Source of the DNA: Chryseotalea sp. WA131a
Lineage (GTDB): Bacteria > Bacteroidota > Bacteroidia > Cytophagales > Cyclobacteriaceae
DNA: 64,000 nucleotides
Assembly: GCA_025370075.1 (NCBI GenBank)
Contig: CP073016.1
Coordinates: forward strand, 62,001 to 126,000
Reading direction: 5' to 3'
The notes under the pieces were generated by a model, which made no database searches, was not told the DNA's origin, and saw only the letters and a list, made by a program, of their open reading frames with translations. The first letter of the stretch is position 1. Each line of letters begins with the position of its first letter. Positions 32,266 to 41,037 of the stretch are shown here, piece after piece. Both the position numbers and the translations under genes were made by a program.

Positions 32266-33060
32266 ATGAAAAAATTAGTAACGATTTTAGCTTTTATTGG
32301 AGTGCTGGCATTTGGCGCTACCAAATCAATGGCACAAGTAACAGACAGTGCCTCTCAAACAGCCGCTCCTGCTGCAACTGTAACTGAAGCAGCTTCTGAC
32401 GCAGTACCGGCAGAAGAAGGAGAACGCACATTTCATCAAGAACTCAAAAAGCAATTCATTGATGGCGATCCAAGATACATGTGGCCAATTTTGATTGTGT
32501 TTATTCTTGGTTTGGCCATAGCAATTGAGCGTATTATTATGCTTAACCTAGCTACTACTAACACTAAAAAATTATTGGGCCAAATTGAGGATGCATTGTC
32601 GAAAGGTGGAATAGAAGCTGCCAAGGAAATTACTAAAAATACACGTGGCCCTGTGGCCTCTATCTTTACGCAAGGTTTGATGCGCTCAAGCGAAGGTGTG
32701 GAAATGGTAGAGAAATCAGTTGTTTCTTATGGCGGTGTGGAAATGGGTCGCTTGGAGTCTGGTTTGATCTGGATTTCATTGTGTATCTCATTGGGCCCTA
32801 TGCTTGGTTTCTTCGGAACAGTTGTTGGGATGGTGGGCGCTTTTGAGGCTATTGAAGCGGCTGGTGACATGTCACCATCTATTGTAGCCGGTGGTATGAA
32901 AGTGGCCTTGATCACAACTGTGGGCGGTCTAGTAGTAGGTATGGTGCTGCAAGTATTGTATAACTATTGTGTATCAAAAATTGATAGTTTGGTGAATACT
33001 ATGGAGAATGCCTCAATTTCATTGATTGATATTTTAGTGAAACATAAGTTAACAAAATAA
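32266..33060 (+). CDS. exbB: MotA/TolQ/ExbB-type proton channel protein
   Basis: 264 residues with a signal-like N-terminal helix (LVTILAFIGVLAFGATKSMA/Q), an Ala/Thr-rich linker, a membrane helix at about 70-92 (MWPILIVFILGLAIAIERII) and the ExbB/TolQ double helix SLGPMLGFFGTVVGMVGAFEAIE ... GMKVALITTVGGLVVGMVLQVLYNY. It would form the proton-conducting pentamer that energises outer-membrane transport with ExbD and TonB. First gene of a four-gene operon with its own promoter; 4 nt from the next gene. Confidence 0.9.
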   Translation: MKKLVTILAFIGVLAFGATKSMAQVTDSASQTAAPAATVTEAASDAVPAEEGERTFHQELKKQFIDGDPRYMWPILIVFILGLAIAIERIIMLNLATTNTKKLLGQIEDALSKGGIEAAKEITKNTRGPVASIFTQGLMRSSEGVEMVEKSVVSYGGVEMGRLESGLIWISLCISLGPMLGFFGTVVGMVGAFEAIEAAGDMSPSIVAGGMKVALITTVGGLVVGMVLQVLYNYCVSKIDSLVNTMENASISLIDILVKHKLTK

Positions 33061-33064
33061 ATTT

Positions 33065-33394
33065 ATGACTGAAATGATTTCCCCAGGTTTATACCTGATG
33101 TATGGTTTAATGGTGGTGGCCTTGATAGCTTCTGTTGGAATGCCGATTTATTATGCTATCAAACATCCAGCCGAACTAATTAAATCTTTGGTCGGTATTG
33201 CAGTGCTTGTAATTTTGTTTGGTGTATCATATGCCTTTTCTGGATCTGAGGTATCTATCAAAGCAGCATCTATGGGCATAACTCCACAAAGTTCTAAGTT
33301 AATTGGAGCCGGTATGATTATGTTTTACATAACGATGCTAGTTGCTACTGTTTTGATTGTTTTTTCTATGATACGAGATGTTATTAAAAATTAA
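33065..33394 (+). CDS. Small three-helix membrane protein of the exbB operon
   Basis: 109 residues with helices at about 8-28, 40-60 and 83-104 (LYLMYGLMVVALIASVGMPI; LVGIAVLVILFGVSYAF; LIGAGMIMFYITMLVATVLI). A gene of this type commonly lies between exbB and exbD in Bacteroidota, and no function is known to me. Close spacing on both sides (4 and 21 nt) places it in the same mRNA. Probably an accessory of the ExbB-ExbD complex. Confidence 0.75.
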   Translation: MTEMISPGLYLMYGLMVVALIASVGMPIYYAIKHPAELIKSLVGIAVLVILFGVSYAFSGSEVSIKAASMGITPQSSKLIGAGMIMFYITMLVATVLIVFSMIRDVIKN

Positions 33395-33415
33395 TTAAAG
33401 TAATAATAAATAACG

Positions 33416-33976
33416 ATGCCACGCGCTACTCCAGAAATACCTAATGCATCCATGGCCGATATCGCTTTTTTGTTGTTGACCTTCTTTTTGGTTACCACAA
33501 CAATCAATAACGATAAGGGCTTGAGCATTGGTTTACCTCCTCCTCCTGATCCTAACCAGAATCAGGAAGTGAAAATGCAGGAGAAGAATATTTTTAAAAT
33601 CCAAGTCAACTCTTCTGACAACTTGCTGGTGGAAGGCGAGCCCATGACGGACGTGACGGATTTGAAGGAAATGATAAAGAAATTCATCACCAACAATGGT
33701 GCTGACCCCGCCAGCTCAGAAAACCCTGAGAAGGCTATCATCTCTTTTAAAACGGATCGCGGTACCAGTCACAAGCGATTTGTGGAAATATTGGATATCT
33801 GCCAAGGTGCCTATTATGACATCTATGCCGAGCAAGCTGGTGTTTCAAACAAAGAGTTTAGAGACGCAGCTTCTCTTATATCATCTGACCCTGAAAAGAA
33901 AGCTTTGTACGAGAAAGGCAAAGCAGGCTATCCAATGAACATTTCTATTGCGGAGCCAACCAAAGTTGGAAATTAA
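33416..33976 (+). CDS. exbD: ExbD/TolR-family biopolymer transport protein (first copy)
   Basis: 186 residues: short N-terminus IPNASMADIAFLLLTFFLVTTTI holding the single membrane helix with the essential Asp (MADIAFLLL), then a periplasmic domain. The Asp carries protons through the ExbB channel. A proline-rich loop (GLPPPPDPNQ) follows the helix, usual in Bacteroidota ExbD. Longer than E. coli ExbD (141). Second ExbD follows after 12 nt, consistent with a heterodimer or two substrate-specific copies. Confidence 0.9.
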   Translation: MPRATPEIPNASMADIAFLLLTFFLVTTTINNDKGLSIGLPPPPDPNQNQEVKMQEKNIFKIQVNSSDNLLVEGEPMTDVTDLKEMIKKFITNNGADPASSENPEKAIISFKTDRGTSHKRFVEILDICQGAYYDIYAEQAGVSNKEFRDAASLISSDPEKKALYEKGKAGYPMNISIAEPTKVGN

Positions 33977-33988
33977 ACCAAATACGAT

Positions 33989-34459
33989 ATGTCAAAGTTT
34001 AAGAAAAAAGCAGAAGTAAAGCAGGACATCCCTACCTCATCAATGCCCGATGTGGTGTTCATTTTGCTATTCTTCTTCATGGTGACCACCGAAATGCGCG
34101 AAACCACCATTAACGTGAAGCAACAATTGCCGCGAGCTGCTCAGCTCCGAAAATTGGAGCGAAAGACATTGGTGGCCAGTTTGTACATCGGTCAACCAAC
34201 CAAAGCCAGCGATGGTACTGACGAAAAAATTCAAGCCAACGATGTTTTTATTGATACCCGCGATATCATTAAGTGGGTAAATGAGGAGAAAGCAAAGTTG
34301 GATGAAGTAGAGCGTGAAGCAATCACCATTTCCCTTAAAGTGGATAGTGAGGCCAAGCGCGGCATTATCGCTGACGTGGAAACGGAACTGCGAAAAGGAA
34401 ATGCACGCAAGGTTCTTTACACGGCATCCGAGAATGCAGCAAAAAAACTACTGAACTAA
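33989..34459 (+). CDS. exbD: ExbD/TolR-family biopolymer transport protein (second copy)
   Basis: 156 residues; IPTSSMPDVVFILLFFFMVTTEMRETT contains the membrane helix and conserved Asp (MPDVVFILL). The periplasmic part ends KRGIIADVETELRKGNARKVLYTASE, the TolR/ExbD C-terminal fold. Last gene of the operon; a terminator hairpin lies 21 nt beyond its stop. With the preceding ExbD copy it probably forms the heteromeric partner of ExbB. Confidence 0.9.
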   Translation: MSKFKKKAEVKQDIPTSSMPDVVFILLFFFMVTTEMRETTINVKQQLPRAAQLRKLERKTLVASLYIGQPTKASDGTDEKIQANDVFIDTRDIIKWVNEEKAKLDEVEREAITISLKVDSEAKRGIIADVETELRKGNARKVLYTASENAAKKLLN

Positions 34460-34480
34460 TTTTTCAAGGTTATTCTATAA

Positions 34481-34513
34481 CAAAAGCCCTGACGCACACC
34501 GTTGGGGCTTTTG
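34481..34513 (+). terminator. Terminator of the exbB-exbD operon
   Basis: CAAAAGCCC (34481-34489) pairs with GGGCTTTTG (34505-34513) around a 15-nt loop; the T run is in the 3' arm of the stem. Located 21 nt after the second exbD stop. Confidence 0.85.
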
Positions 34514-34640
34514 CTTTTAGTGCCTACTGTGTAGCTTGCTTTTCCGATTACTTGAACTTCGTTAGTATTAGCTATGTCAGTGTAAAAAGGGTTTAAAAAA
34601 GAAGGACATGAAAAGTAAATGTAACGTTAATAGATTCAGT

Positions 34641-34679
34641 CACCCCCTCGCCTTTGGAGAGGGGGCAAGGGTGTGAGGT
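34641..34679. repeat. GC-rich REP-like palindrome abutting the UMF1 start
   Basis: CCCCCTC (34643-34649) pairs with GAGGGGG (34659-34665), with flanking CAC and GGGTGTGAGG arms. The 3' edge directly touches the ATG at 34680. The remaining 34514-34640 shows no gene or clear signal. Confidence 0.6.
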
Positions 34680-35981
34680 ATGACCGCAATCAAAAATAAT
34701 CCCCGTATTATCCGTGCTTGGTGTGCCTATGATTGGGCAAATTCAGTGTATTCATTGGTCATCACCTCGGCTATTTTCCCAATCTATTATCAGGCCATGG
34801 CCAAAGGGGAGAATGGCAGCGATATCGTGTCTTTTTTGTTTTGGTCAGATATCCCAAACTCTGCATTGTATTCCTATTCGCTTTCTTTTTCCTTTCTCAT
34901 CATCACACCTTTGCTCCCCTTGTTATCAGGCCTGGCAGATTTTGCTGGCAAGAAAAAATTTTTCATGAAAATGTTTTGTACCATTGGCAGCATGGCCTGT
35001 GTGGGAATGTTCTTCTTTGATAAAACAAATTTGGGTTGGGGCATTGCTTGTATCATTTTTGCAAGCATCGGTTATTCCGGCAGCTTGGTTTTTTACGATG
35101 CTTTTTTGCCTGAGATTGCCACCGAAGACCAATTCGATCGGATCAGCGCCAAAGGGTACAGTTGGGGGTATTATGGTGGAGTGGTGTTGTTGGTAATGTG
35201 TTTGGCACTCATCCAATTTCACGAAGCCATTGGTTTTAAAGATAAACAAGATACAATGGTTCGTTTTTCATTTTTGTTGGTAGGTGTTTGGTGGATTGGT
35301 TTTGCACAAATTCCGTTTGCCTTATTGCCAGAAGAGATGCGAAAGGCAAAAGCCACCATTGGACAAGGTTACCGAGAGCTTGCCAACGTATGGAAAAGCT
35401 TTGCTGAAAATCAGGATTTAAAGAAATATATTTTAGCGTTTTTCTTTTTCAACATGGGTGTGCAAACGGTAATGTACATGGCCGCTACCTTTGGTGCGAA
35501 AGAATTAAAACTAGCGGACAACAAATTGATTTTAACTGTTTTGCTAATCCAATTGGTAGCGGCAGTAGGCGCCCATGTGTTTGCACGATTGTCGGGGAGC
35601 ATGGGGAACAAAAAGGTTTTGATCATGATGATCGTCTTTTGGGTTTTTATTTGCATTGATGCCTACTTCGTTTACACCGAATGGCAATTTTATGCCTTGG
35701 CTTGTGCGGTAGGAGTGGTGATGGGCGGCATCCAGTCGCTTTCGCGAGCAACTTACACCAAACTAATTCCCAAGGGCTCCATCGATACGGCATCGTACTT
35801 TAGTTTTTTTGATGTCACCTTTAATCTTTCGATTGTGGTAGGCACATTTACCTATGGGTTTATTGAACACCTTACGGGAAGTATGCGAAACAGTACCCTG
35901 GCGATAGCCGTCTTTTTTGTGTTGGGTTTGTTGCTGTTGACTCAGGTAAGGTCTCCATCAATTATGAAAAAGAATGATTAA
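34680..35981 (+). CDS. UMF1-family MFS transporter
   Basis: 433 residues, about 11-12 membrane helices. The opening AWCAYDWANSVYSLVITSAIFPIYY and later SRATYTKLIPKGSIDTASYFSFFDVTFNLSIVVG are hallmarks of the UMF1/VacB (Atg22-like) branch of the major facilitator superfamily. Substrate unknown; in eukaryotes Atg22 exports amino acids. Its last 8 nt overlap the ABC ATPase gene, so it heads the transcription unit that includes the ABC and DUF3299-like genes. Directly preceded by the palindromic repeat at 34641-34679. Confidence 0.85.
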   Translation: MTAIKNNPRIIRAWCAYDWANSVYSLVITSAIFPIYYQAMAKGENGSDIVSFLFWSDIPNSALYSYSLSFSFLIITPLLPLLSGLADFAGKKKFFMKMFCTIGSMACVGMFFFDKTNLGWGIACIIFASIGYSGSLVFYDAFLPEIATEDQFDRISAKGYSWGYYGGVVLLVMCLALIQFHEAIGFKDKQDTMVRFSFLLVGVWWIGFAQIPFALLPEEMRKAKATIGQGYRELANVWKSFAENQDLKKYILAFFFFNMGVQTVMYMAATFGAKELKLADNKLILTVLLIQLVAAVGAHVFARLSGSMGNKKVLIMMIVFWVFICIDAYFVYTEWQFYALACAVGVVMGGIQSLSRATYTKLIPKGSIDTASYFSFFDVTFNLSIVVGTFTYGFIEHLTGSMRNSTLAIAVFFVLGLLLLTQVRSPSIMKKND

Positions 35982-36621
35982 AGTTTCCAATTTGCTGTAT
36001 CAATACAAAGGTGCCGATAAGCAAATACGGTTTCCTGATTTTGAAGTGCCCACAGGCGAAACCTCTTTGTTGCTGGGTGAATCGGGCAGCGGTAAAACGA
36101 CTTTGTTGCATCTGATCGGTGGGCTTTTGCGTTCGCAAGTAGGAAACATTTTAATAGCAGGTAGTAACATCGCCCAGCTAACTGAATCAGCGTTGGATCG
36201 CTTTCGCGCCAAGCACATAGGGTTTATTTTTCAAAGGAATCATTTGATCAATGCCTTATCGGTGAAGAAGAATGTGGCCATGGCTCCTTACTTGGCAGGC
36301 GAAAAATCAATGGACCAGCGAATAGAGGAAGTATTGCTTCAATTAGGTTTGGCAGATAAGCAACACGCTAAAATCAATCAGTTGAGCGTAGGGCAAGCAC
36401 AACGTGTGGCCATCGCTCGAGCGATGGTAAACAAACCCAATCTGATTTTGGCCGATGAACCAACTTCGGCCTTAGATGATACCAATTGCGAACGTGCCAT
36501 TCATTTGTTGATAGACTTGGCAAAGGAAAATAATGCAACGCTTTTGGTGGCCACCCACGATCAGCGCTTGAAGTCGATTATACCCAAACAGATAGTCTTA
36601 CCTCAAATCAGTAGCACGTGA
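35974..36621 (+). CDS. ABC transporter ATP-binding protein (LolD/MacB-type)
   Basis: 215-residue ATPase: Walker A LLLGESGSGKTTLL (GESGSGKT), Q-loop IFQRNHLINALSVKKNV, signature LSVGQAQRVAIARAM and Walker B NLILADEPTSALDD, then ATHDQRL H-loop. Typical for the three-part MacB/LolCDE systems whose ATPase pairs with an FtsX-like permease. The permease gene at 36618 overlaps the stop by 4 nt (GTGA). The following DUF3299-like secreted protein and the convergent TonB receptor suggest import of a nutrient or metal rather than lipoprotein sorting. Confidence 0.88.
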   Translation: MIKVSNLLYQYKGADKQIRFPDFEVPTGETSLLLGESGSGKTTLLHLIGGLLRSQVGNILIAGSNIAQLTESALDRFRAKHIGFIFQRNHLINALSVKKNVAMAPYLAGEKSMDQRIEEVLLQLGLADKQHAKINQLSVGQAQRVAIARAMVNKPNLILADEPTSALDDTNCERAIHLLIDLAKENNATLLVATHDQRLKSIIPKQIVLPQISST

Positions 36622-37853
36622 ATTTAGTTGTACTTGTTTGGAATTACTTAAAAGCAAAACCGCTCAATACATTGTTGAATGTTTTGCTGTTGGCATTGGG
36701 TATTGGCGTGATCATCGTGTTGCTGCTTTTTAAGAATCAGCTATCAGAAAAAATTGGAGGTGCCACCAAGGGTATCGATTTGGTAGTGGGTGCGAAGGGT
36801 AGTCCACTTCAACTAATTCTGTGCAATGTTTTTCACATCGATTTCCCTACCGGCAATATCAATTTACAAGAGGCTGAAAGATTGGCAAAACACCGATTGA
36901 TTAAGCAAGCTATTCCCTTGGCACTGGGCGACAGCTATCAAAATTTTCGGATTGTGGGAACCACGCAAGCGTATCCAGATTTATACAATATCAAATTAAG
37001 TCAAGGTAAGTGGTGGAAAAGTGATTTAGAAGTAACGGTAGGAGCAACGGTTGCAGCGCTCATTCCATTGAAGGTAGGCGATACTTTTGCCAGTGCGCAT
37101 GGCCTTTCAAAAGAGGGGCATGCGCATGATGAAAATCGGTATCGTGTGGTAGGTGTATTACAATCTTCAGGTACGGTAGTAGACAATCTGATCTTAACAA
37201 ACGTGCCGAGCATTTGGAAAGTGCACGAAGAGGATGCTGCAAACGAAACGGATGCTTTACCTCAAGTAATCTCCAAGCTATTGGGTGGCGATGTTAGGGT
37301 GGATAGCACCAAGGAAATTACTTCGGTGTTGATTAAATATAAAAATCCAATGGCAGCCATTCAACTTCCTCGTTTGGTAAATGGACAAACCAACATGCAA
37401 GCCGCTTCTCCCGCTTTTGAAACAGCAAGATTGTTCACGTTATTGGGCGTAGGCACCGAAGTGCTGATGGGCTTTGGTTATGTGTTGATTTTTATTTCGG
37501 CCTTGAGCATTTTTATTGCCCTCTACAATTCCCTGAAAGAGCGCAAATACGATTTGGCCATCATGCGCAGCATGGGTGCGAGCAGAAGCAAATTGGTTTT
37601 TTCTGTTTTGTTGGAAGGAATTATACTTACGTTGATTGGGGCCTTGGTGGGTTTGTGCTTAGGCCATGCCGTGCTTTGGATTTTTACGCTTACCGTGGAA
37701 GAAAGTTCGCGAACCGGTATGACTGCCTTAGTTTTTTATACGGAAGAGTGGATGGTATTGAGCGGCAGTTGCCTGTTGGGCGTAATCTGTGCCTTGCTTC
37801 CCGCTTGGCAGGCCTACCGAACTGATATTCATAGAGTGTTAGCGGGTGGTTGA
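36618..37853 (+). CDS. FtsX/MacB-type ABC transporter permease
   Basis: 411 residues: N-terminal helix (NTLLNVLLLALGIGVIIVLLLF), a large periplasmic domain (about 40-270) and three C-terminal helices (LMGFGYVLIFISALSIFIALY; VLLEGIILTLIGALVGLCLG; MVLSGSCLLGVICALLPA), with the conserved MRSMGASRSKLVFSVLLEG loop. GTG start overlaps the ATPase stop. The periplasmic domain contains a His-containing segment HGLSKEGHAHDENR (three His), consistent with metal handling. Pairs with the ATPase at 35974. Resembles the permease of zinc-linked ABC loci that also encode a DUF3299 protein (ZrgC-like); this is inference. Confidence 0.85.
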   Translation: MNLVVLVWNYLKAKPLNTLLNVLLLALGIGVIIVLLLFKNQLSEKIGGATKGIDLVVGAKGSPLQLILCNVFHIDFPTGNINLQEAERLAKHRLIKQAIPLALGDSYQNFRIVGTTQAYPDLYNIKLSQGKWWKSDLEVTVGATVAALIPLKVGDTFASAHGLSKEGHAHDENRYRVVGVLQSSGTVVDNLILTNVPSIWKVHEEDAANETDALPQVISKLLGGDVRVDSTKEITSVLIKYKNPMAAIQLPRLVNGQTNMQAASPAFETARLFTLLGVGTEVLMGFGYVLIFISALSIFIALYNSLKERKYDLAIMRSMGASRSKLVFSVLLEGIILTLIGALVGLCLGHAVLWIFTLTVEESSRTGMTALVFYTEEWMVLSGSCLLGVICALLPAWQAYRTDIHRVLAGG

Positions 37854-37890
37854 CTGTTTAGTTAAACGTTTCAAGTTTGTATCTTGCAAT

Positions 37891-38334
37891 ATGAAAAAGT
37901 TAAAAGGGATTATTTTTGTTGGACTGTTTCTTTTAGTTCAAACATCGTATGCCCAAACAGAGGGCTGGAGCTTGTTTGCCAAAACAAAGTTTGAAACGAA
38001 ATACAATGAAAAGGCAGCCGAGTATTTTTTGATGCCTAATTTTCCAGCCGAACTAAAAGCAATGGTAGGAAAAGAAGTTGATCTGGAAGGCTATTATCTT
38101 CCCATCGATGTAGCAGGTAATGCCTACATTGTATTGTCAAAATTTCCATACAGCCAATGTTTTTTTTGTGGCGGTGCCGGCCCAGAAACCATTGCTGAAG
38201 TTTCCTTCAAAGTAAAGCCCGAAAAATTTGATGCCGATCAGTTCATTCGAGTGAAAGGAAAATTGAAACTCAACGAATCGGATATTGACCATGTAAATTT
38301 TATGGTAGTGGATGCGGTGTTGGTGAAAAAGTAG
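37891..38334 (+). CDS. Secreted DUF3299-like protein
   Basis: 147 residues with a signal peptide (MKKLKGIIFVGLFLLVQTSYA/Q). The start at 37891 is chosen over a 15-codon longer frame because it begins the signal peptide. The mature part has EVDLEGYYLPIDVAGNAYIVLSKF, then SQCFFCGGAGPETIAEV with a C-x-x-C pair, and RVKGKLKLNESDID: the outline of DUF3299, small periplasmic proteins found beside MacB-like ABC systems. The Cys pair could bind a metal. Spacing of 37 nt from the permease supports a shared transcript. The TonB receptor downstream is convergent. Confidence 0.72.
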   Translation: MKKLKGIIFVGLFLLVQTSYAQTEGWSLFAKTKFETKYNEKAAEYFLMPNFPAELKAMVGKEVDLEGYYLPIDVAGNAYIVLSKFPYSQCFFCGGAGPETIAEVSFKVKPEKFDADQFIRVKGKLKLNESDIDHVNFMVVDAVLVKK

Positions 38335-38381
38335 ATTTTAGCTAGAACTTATACGTTGAACTCTGAACCAGAATCTAGAAA

Positions 38382-40607
38382 CTATTTAATCGTCCACCTT
38401 ACACCAAGCATCCCTCTAATTCCCTGCATCGGTGCATAATTGTAACTCGCGTCAAACGTATATCCGTTTGGATTGTCAATAGCCACATTTTTATCGAAAG
38501 GATCGAAGGGGCGCAACAGCGGATTTTGGGGTAAAAAAATCAGCAGGTTCTTTACACCCAAATACATTTCCAAGTTTTTGTTGATGGGCTTGCTCACCTG
38601 AATATTTATAATGCTGAACCAAGGAGATTCAGGAGGCCGAAAGTCGTTGGGCACAGTTGGCAACAGCATCGGTCCATTCACTCTACCCGTTAGGTCAAAT
38701 GCCCAACCCGATTTGGGCAAAGCATAACTGATGGCGAACGTTCCGGAAAAACGCGGAGCGAGAAGCTGCGGGATTTTTTGGTTGGTTTCATTCATTAAAA
38801 ATACATCCATCCACGTTCCTCCGGCCAAAATTTTCAGCCCATTGGTGAACGCCACATCAGCATTAATAGTGATCCCTTGCGATACGGCATATCCTATTAA
38901 GTTATCGTAAATGATTTTATTAGGGTCGGTCAAAAAATCGCCCACAATCTTGTTGGTGAAATAAGTGTAAAAAATACTGCCATCCAGATTTACATACCCA
39001 TGTTGAAAGGTCATGTTTTTGGCATAGTTCAGATTTACATTCCATGAACGCTCGGGCAGTAAATCATTTTTTACTTGCACTTGCCGAAAGCCCGATAGCG
39101 CAGCGTGTTCTTCGGTAAATAGATTGACTACGCGGTAACCACTTCCACTGGTTAACCGAAGGGTATTGGTACTGTTGTGAGAATATTTGAAACTGACGCG
39201 CGGTGTTATAATTGAACCGTGTACATTGTGATGATCGTAACGAACGCCAAACAAAGTGGTCACTTGTTTTGAGATTTTGATTTCATCTTGTAGGAATATG
39301 CCTGGTAGGATAGTCTGTGTGGGTTTGTTTGATCCATCGATAGCAGCCGTGCCTGCGGTGTTGTCGTCATAAGTAGAAAAACGAAATGGCAATCCGGTGA
39401 GTAACTCATGTCGCCCTATTTTCTTGTTCCATCGTGCTTGCAGGAATGAAGTGTGTTGGTCGCCAACAAAATAGGTTTTCCCATAGTACGAATCTTGAAA
39501 ATGATGATTGTAGGAGAAATCCAGTTGAATATCTTCTTTGGTGTTGAGTTGATAGGTGCCAATCAATTCACTTCGATTGGTCCGAATCGATTCTCCGTAG
39601 TAAATATCCGTTCCACGGTATGCTTCGGTCCATTGCAGTTCTCCGCCCCAGCGATCTTCCAAAATATACCGTCCTGCCACTGAAAACTTTTTGCCCGAAG
39701 GCCGATAAAAGTTCCATTTATTGAAAAGCGAGATTCTGTTTTGAAGTGTTACATCCGTAAAGTTATCGTTGTTCACATCCCACTTTTGATTGAAGTTAAA
39801 ATAGTTGACACCTACCATTGCGTACGATTGCCCTAATTTGAATGCTGTAGAAACATCGGCATTGTATTCGCCCATACTGGTGCCAAATACATCTACTTTT
39901 AATGTCGGGGCGGTGCTCGGGTCTTGTGTGATGATGTTGATCACACCGGCCACTGCTTCCGATCCGTACAGTGTAGAGCCTGGTCCTTTCACTACTTCAA
40001 TGCGTTTGACCAGACTATTGGGAATACCGAATAATCCATACACGGTTGCCAAGCTGCTCACGATTGGCATGCCATCGATCAAAATCATGGTATAAGGACC
40101 TTCCAGGCCATTGATGTGTATATCACCTGTATTGCACACATTGCAATTGATTTGAGGCTGCACCCCGTTGATCATGCTGAGCGATTCAAAAATATTGGGT
40201 GTCGGATTTTTGGTGAAGAGGGAAGGGGCATACACTTCTACCGGAATGGGTGAATTCATTTTTGTCACTTCTTTCATCGTGCCGGTGATTACCACCTCGT
40301 GGAGCTGCTGCGCATCTTCTTCCAGTTCAATAGAGAGGTTTGCAATATCTGCGGTAACTGTAATTTGTTTGGTAAGAGCGATGTATCCAATCGAAGTAAC
40401 CTTTAGTTGATACGTTCCCAAGGGGATGTTCTTTAACAAAAATTTCCCTTCGGCATCTGCATTGGTGCCAAGGGAAGTGCCGTCCAATTGAACGTTAGCA
40501 AACTCAATGGGGTGTTTTCGATGGGTAATATGGCCTGCGAGCGATGCCGTTTGGCCAAAGCCATTCCAGCCCACTAACAAAAGCCCATAGAGTACCCATT
40601 TACCCAT
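38382..40607 (-). CDS. TonB-dependent receptor with N-terminal carboxypeptidase-like domain
   Basis: 741 residues: signal peptide (VLYGLLLVGWNGFG/Q), an N-terminal carboxypeptidase-regulatory-like beta sandwich (about 20-110; GHITHRKHPIEFANVQLDGTSLGT), a plug domain with GDIHINGLEGPYTMILIDGMPIVSS and VVKGPGSTLYGSEAVAGVINI, and a 22-strand barrel ending MLGVRWTIK. The plug carries an NCNVCNTGD motif, a Cys-x-x-Cys pair near the substrate side, which suggests a metal or metal complex as ligand. Convergent with the ABC/DUF3299 operon. Energised by ExbB-ExbD. Ligand unknown. Confidence 0.88.
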   Translation of the reverse strand: MGKWVLYGLLLVGWNGFGQTASLAGHITHRKHPIEFANVQLDGTSLGTNADAEGKFLLKNIPLGTYQLKVTSIGYIALTKQITVTADIANLSIELEEDAQQLHEVVITGTMKEVTKMNSPIPVEVYAPSLFTKNPTPNIFESLSMINGVQPQINCNVCNTGDIHINGLEGPYTMILIDGMPIVSSLATVYGLFGIPNSLVKRIEVVKGPGSTLYGSEAVAGVINIITQDPSTAPTLKVDVFGTSMGEYNADVSTAFKLGQSYAMVGVNYFNFNQKWDVNNDNFTDVTLQNRISLFNKWNFYRPSGKKFSVAGRYILEDRWGGELQWTEAYRGTDIYYGESIRTNRSELIGTYQLNTKEDIQLDFSYNHHFQDSYYGKTYFVGDQHTSFLQARWNKKIGRHELLTGLPFRFSTYDDNTAGTAAIDGSNKPTQTILPGIFLQDEIKISKQVTTLFGVRYDHHNVHGSIITPRVSFKYSHNSTNTLRLTSGSGYRVVNLFTEEHAALSGFRQVQVKNDLLPERSWNVNLNYAKNMTFQHGYVNLDGSIFYTYFTNKIVGDFLTDPNKIIYDNLIGYAVSQGITINADVAFTNGLKILAGGTWMDVFLMNETNQKIPQLLAPRFSGTFAISYALPKSGWAFDLTGRVNGPMLLPTVPNDFRPPESPWFSIINIQVSKPINKNLEMYLGVKNLLIFLPQNPLLRPFDPFDKNVAIDNPNGYTFDASYNYAPMQGIRGMLGVRWTIK

Positions 40608-40707
40608 TTTTATTATTTAGATGGGCAAATTTAATAAATTAGTTCAATAAAAATAAAAATTTAGATTAATCTAAAAAAACAATGAGTGAAATGAACCCGA
40701 AAATTGA

Positions 40708-40715
40708 TAAATTTG
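40708..40715 (+). promoter_or_regulatory. -7 box TAAATTTG before the MNT/HEPN pair
   Basis: Perfect TAnnTTTG. RNA would begin near 40720, so the ATG at 40723 would have a leader of only a few bases. No TTG at -33. Confidence 0.5.
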
Positions 40716-40722
40716 ACTTCAT

Positions 40723-41037
40723 ATGAATCGAAAAATAGTTCTTGATAGAATAAAAGGAATCGTATTGGATAAATACCCAGAGGCCAAAGTGTACCTCTAT
40801 GGATCTCGAGCGCGGGGAACAATGAAAGCGGATTCTGATTGGGATTTGCTGATTCTTTTGAATAAAGATAAAATTACTACCGAAGTTGAGCGAAGCATTA
40901 CTTATCCTTTATATGATTTAGAATTTGAAATTGGTGAGGTAATTAGTCCGTTGGTCTACTCTGAAAAAGACTGGAACTCTAAATACAGCGTAACTCCATT
41001 CTACTCGAATGTGATGAAAGAAGGTAAATTGTTATGA
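40723..41037 (+). CDS. MNT-type minimal nucleotidyltransferase (antitoxin of a HEPN/MNT pair)
   Basis: 104 residues. The nucleotidyltransferase core is YLYGSRARGTMKADSDWDLLILL, giving GSR...G...SDxD with the metal-binding Asp pair, and a third Asp likely in YPLYDLEFEIGEVIS. MNT proteins act as antitoxins, in known cases adding AMP to the HEPN toxin. The next gene overlaps by 4 nt (ATGA). AT-rich against the flanking TonB receptor and TPR genes, and preceded by a strong -7 box, which fits an acquired toxin-antitoxin module. Confidence 0.88.
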   Translation: MNRKIVLDRIKGIVLDKYPEAKVYLYGSRARGTMKADSDWDLLILLNKDKITTEVERSITYPLYDLEFEIGEVISPLVYSEKDWNSKYSVTPFYSNVMKEGKLL

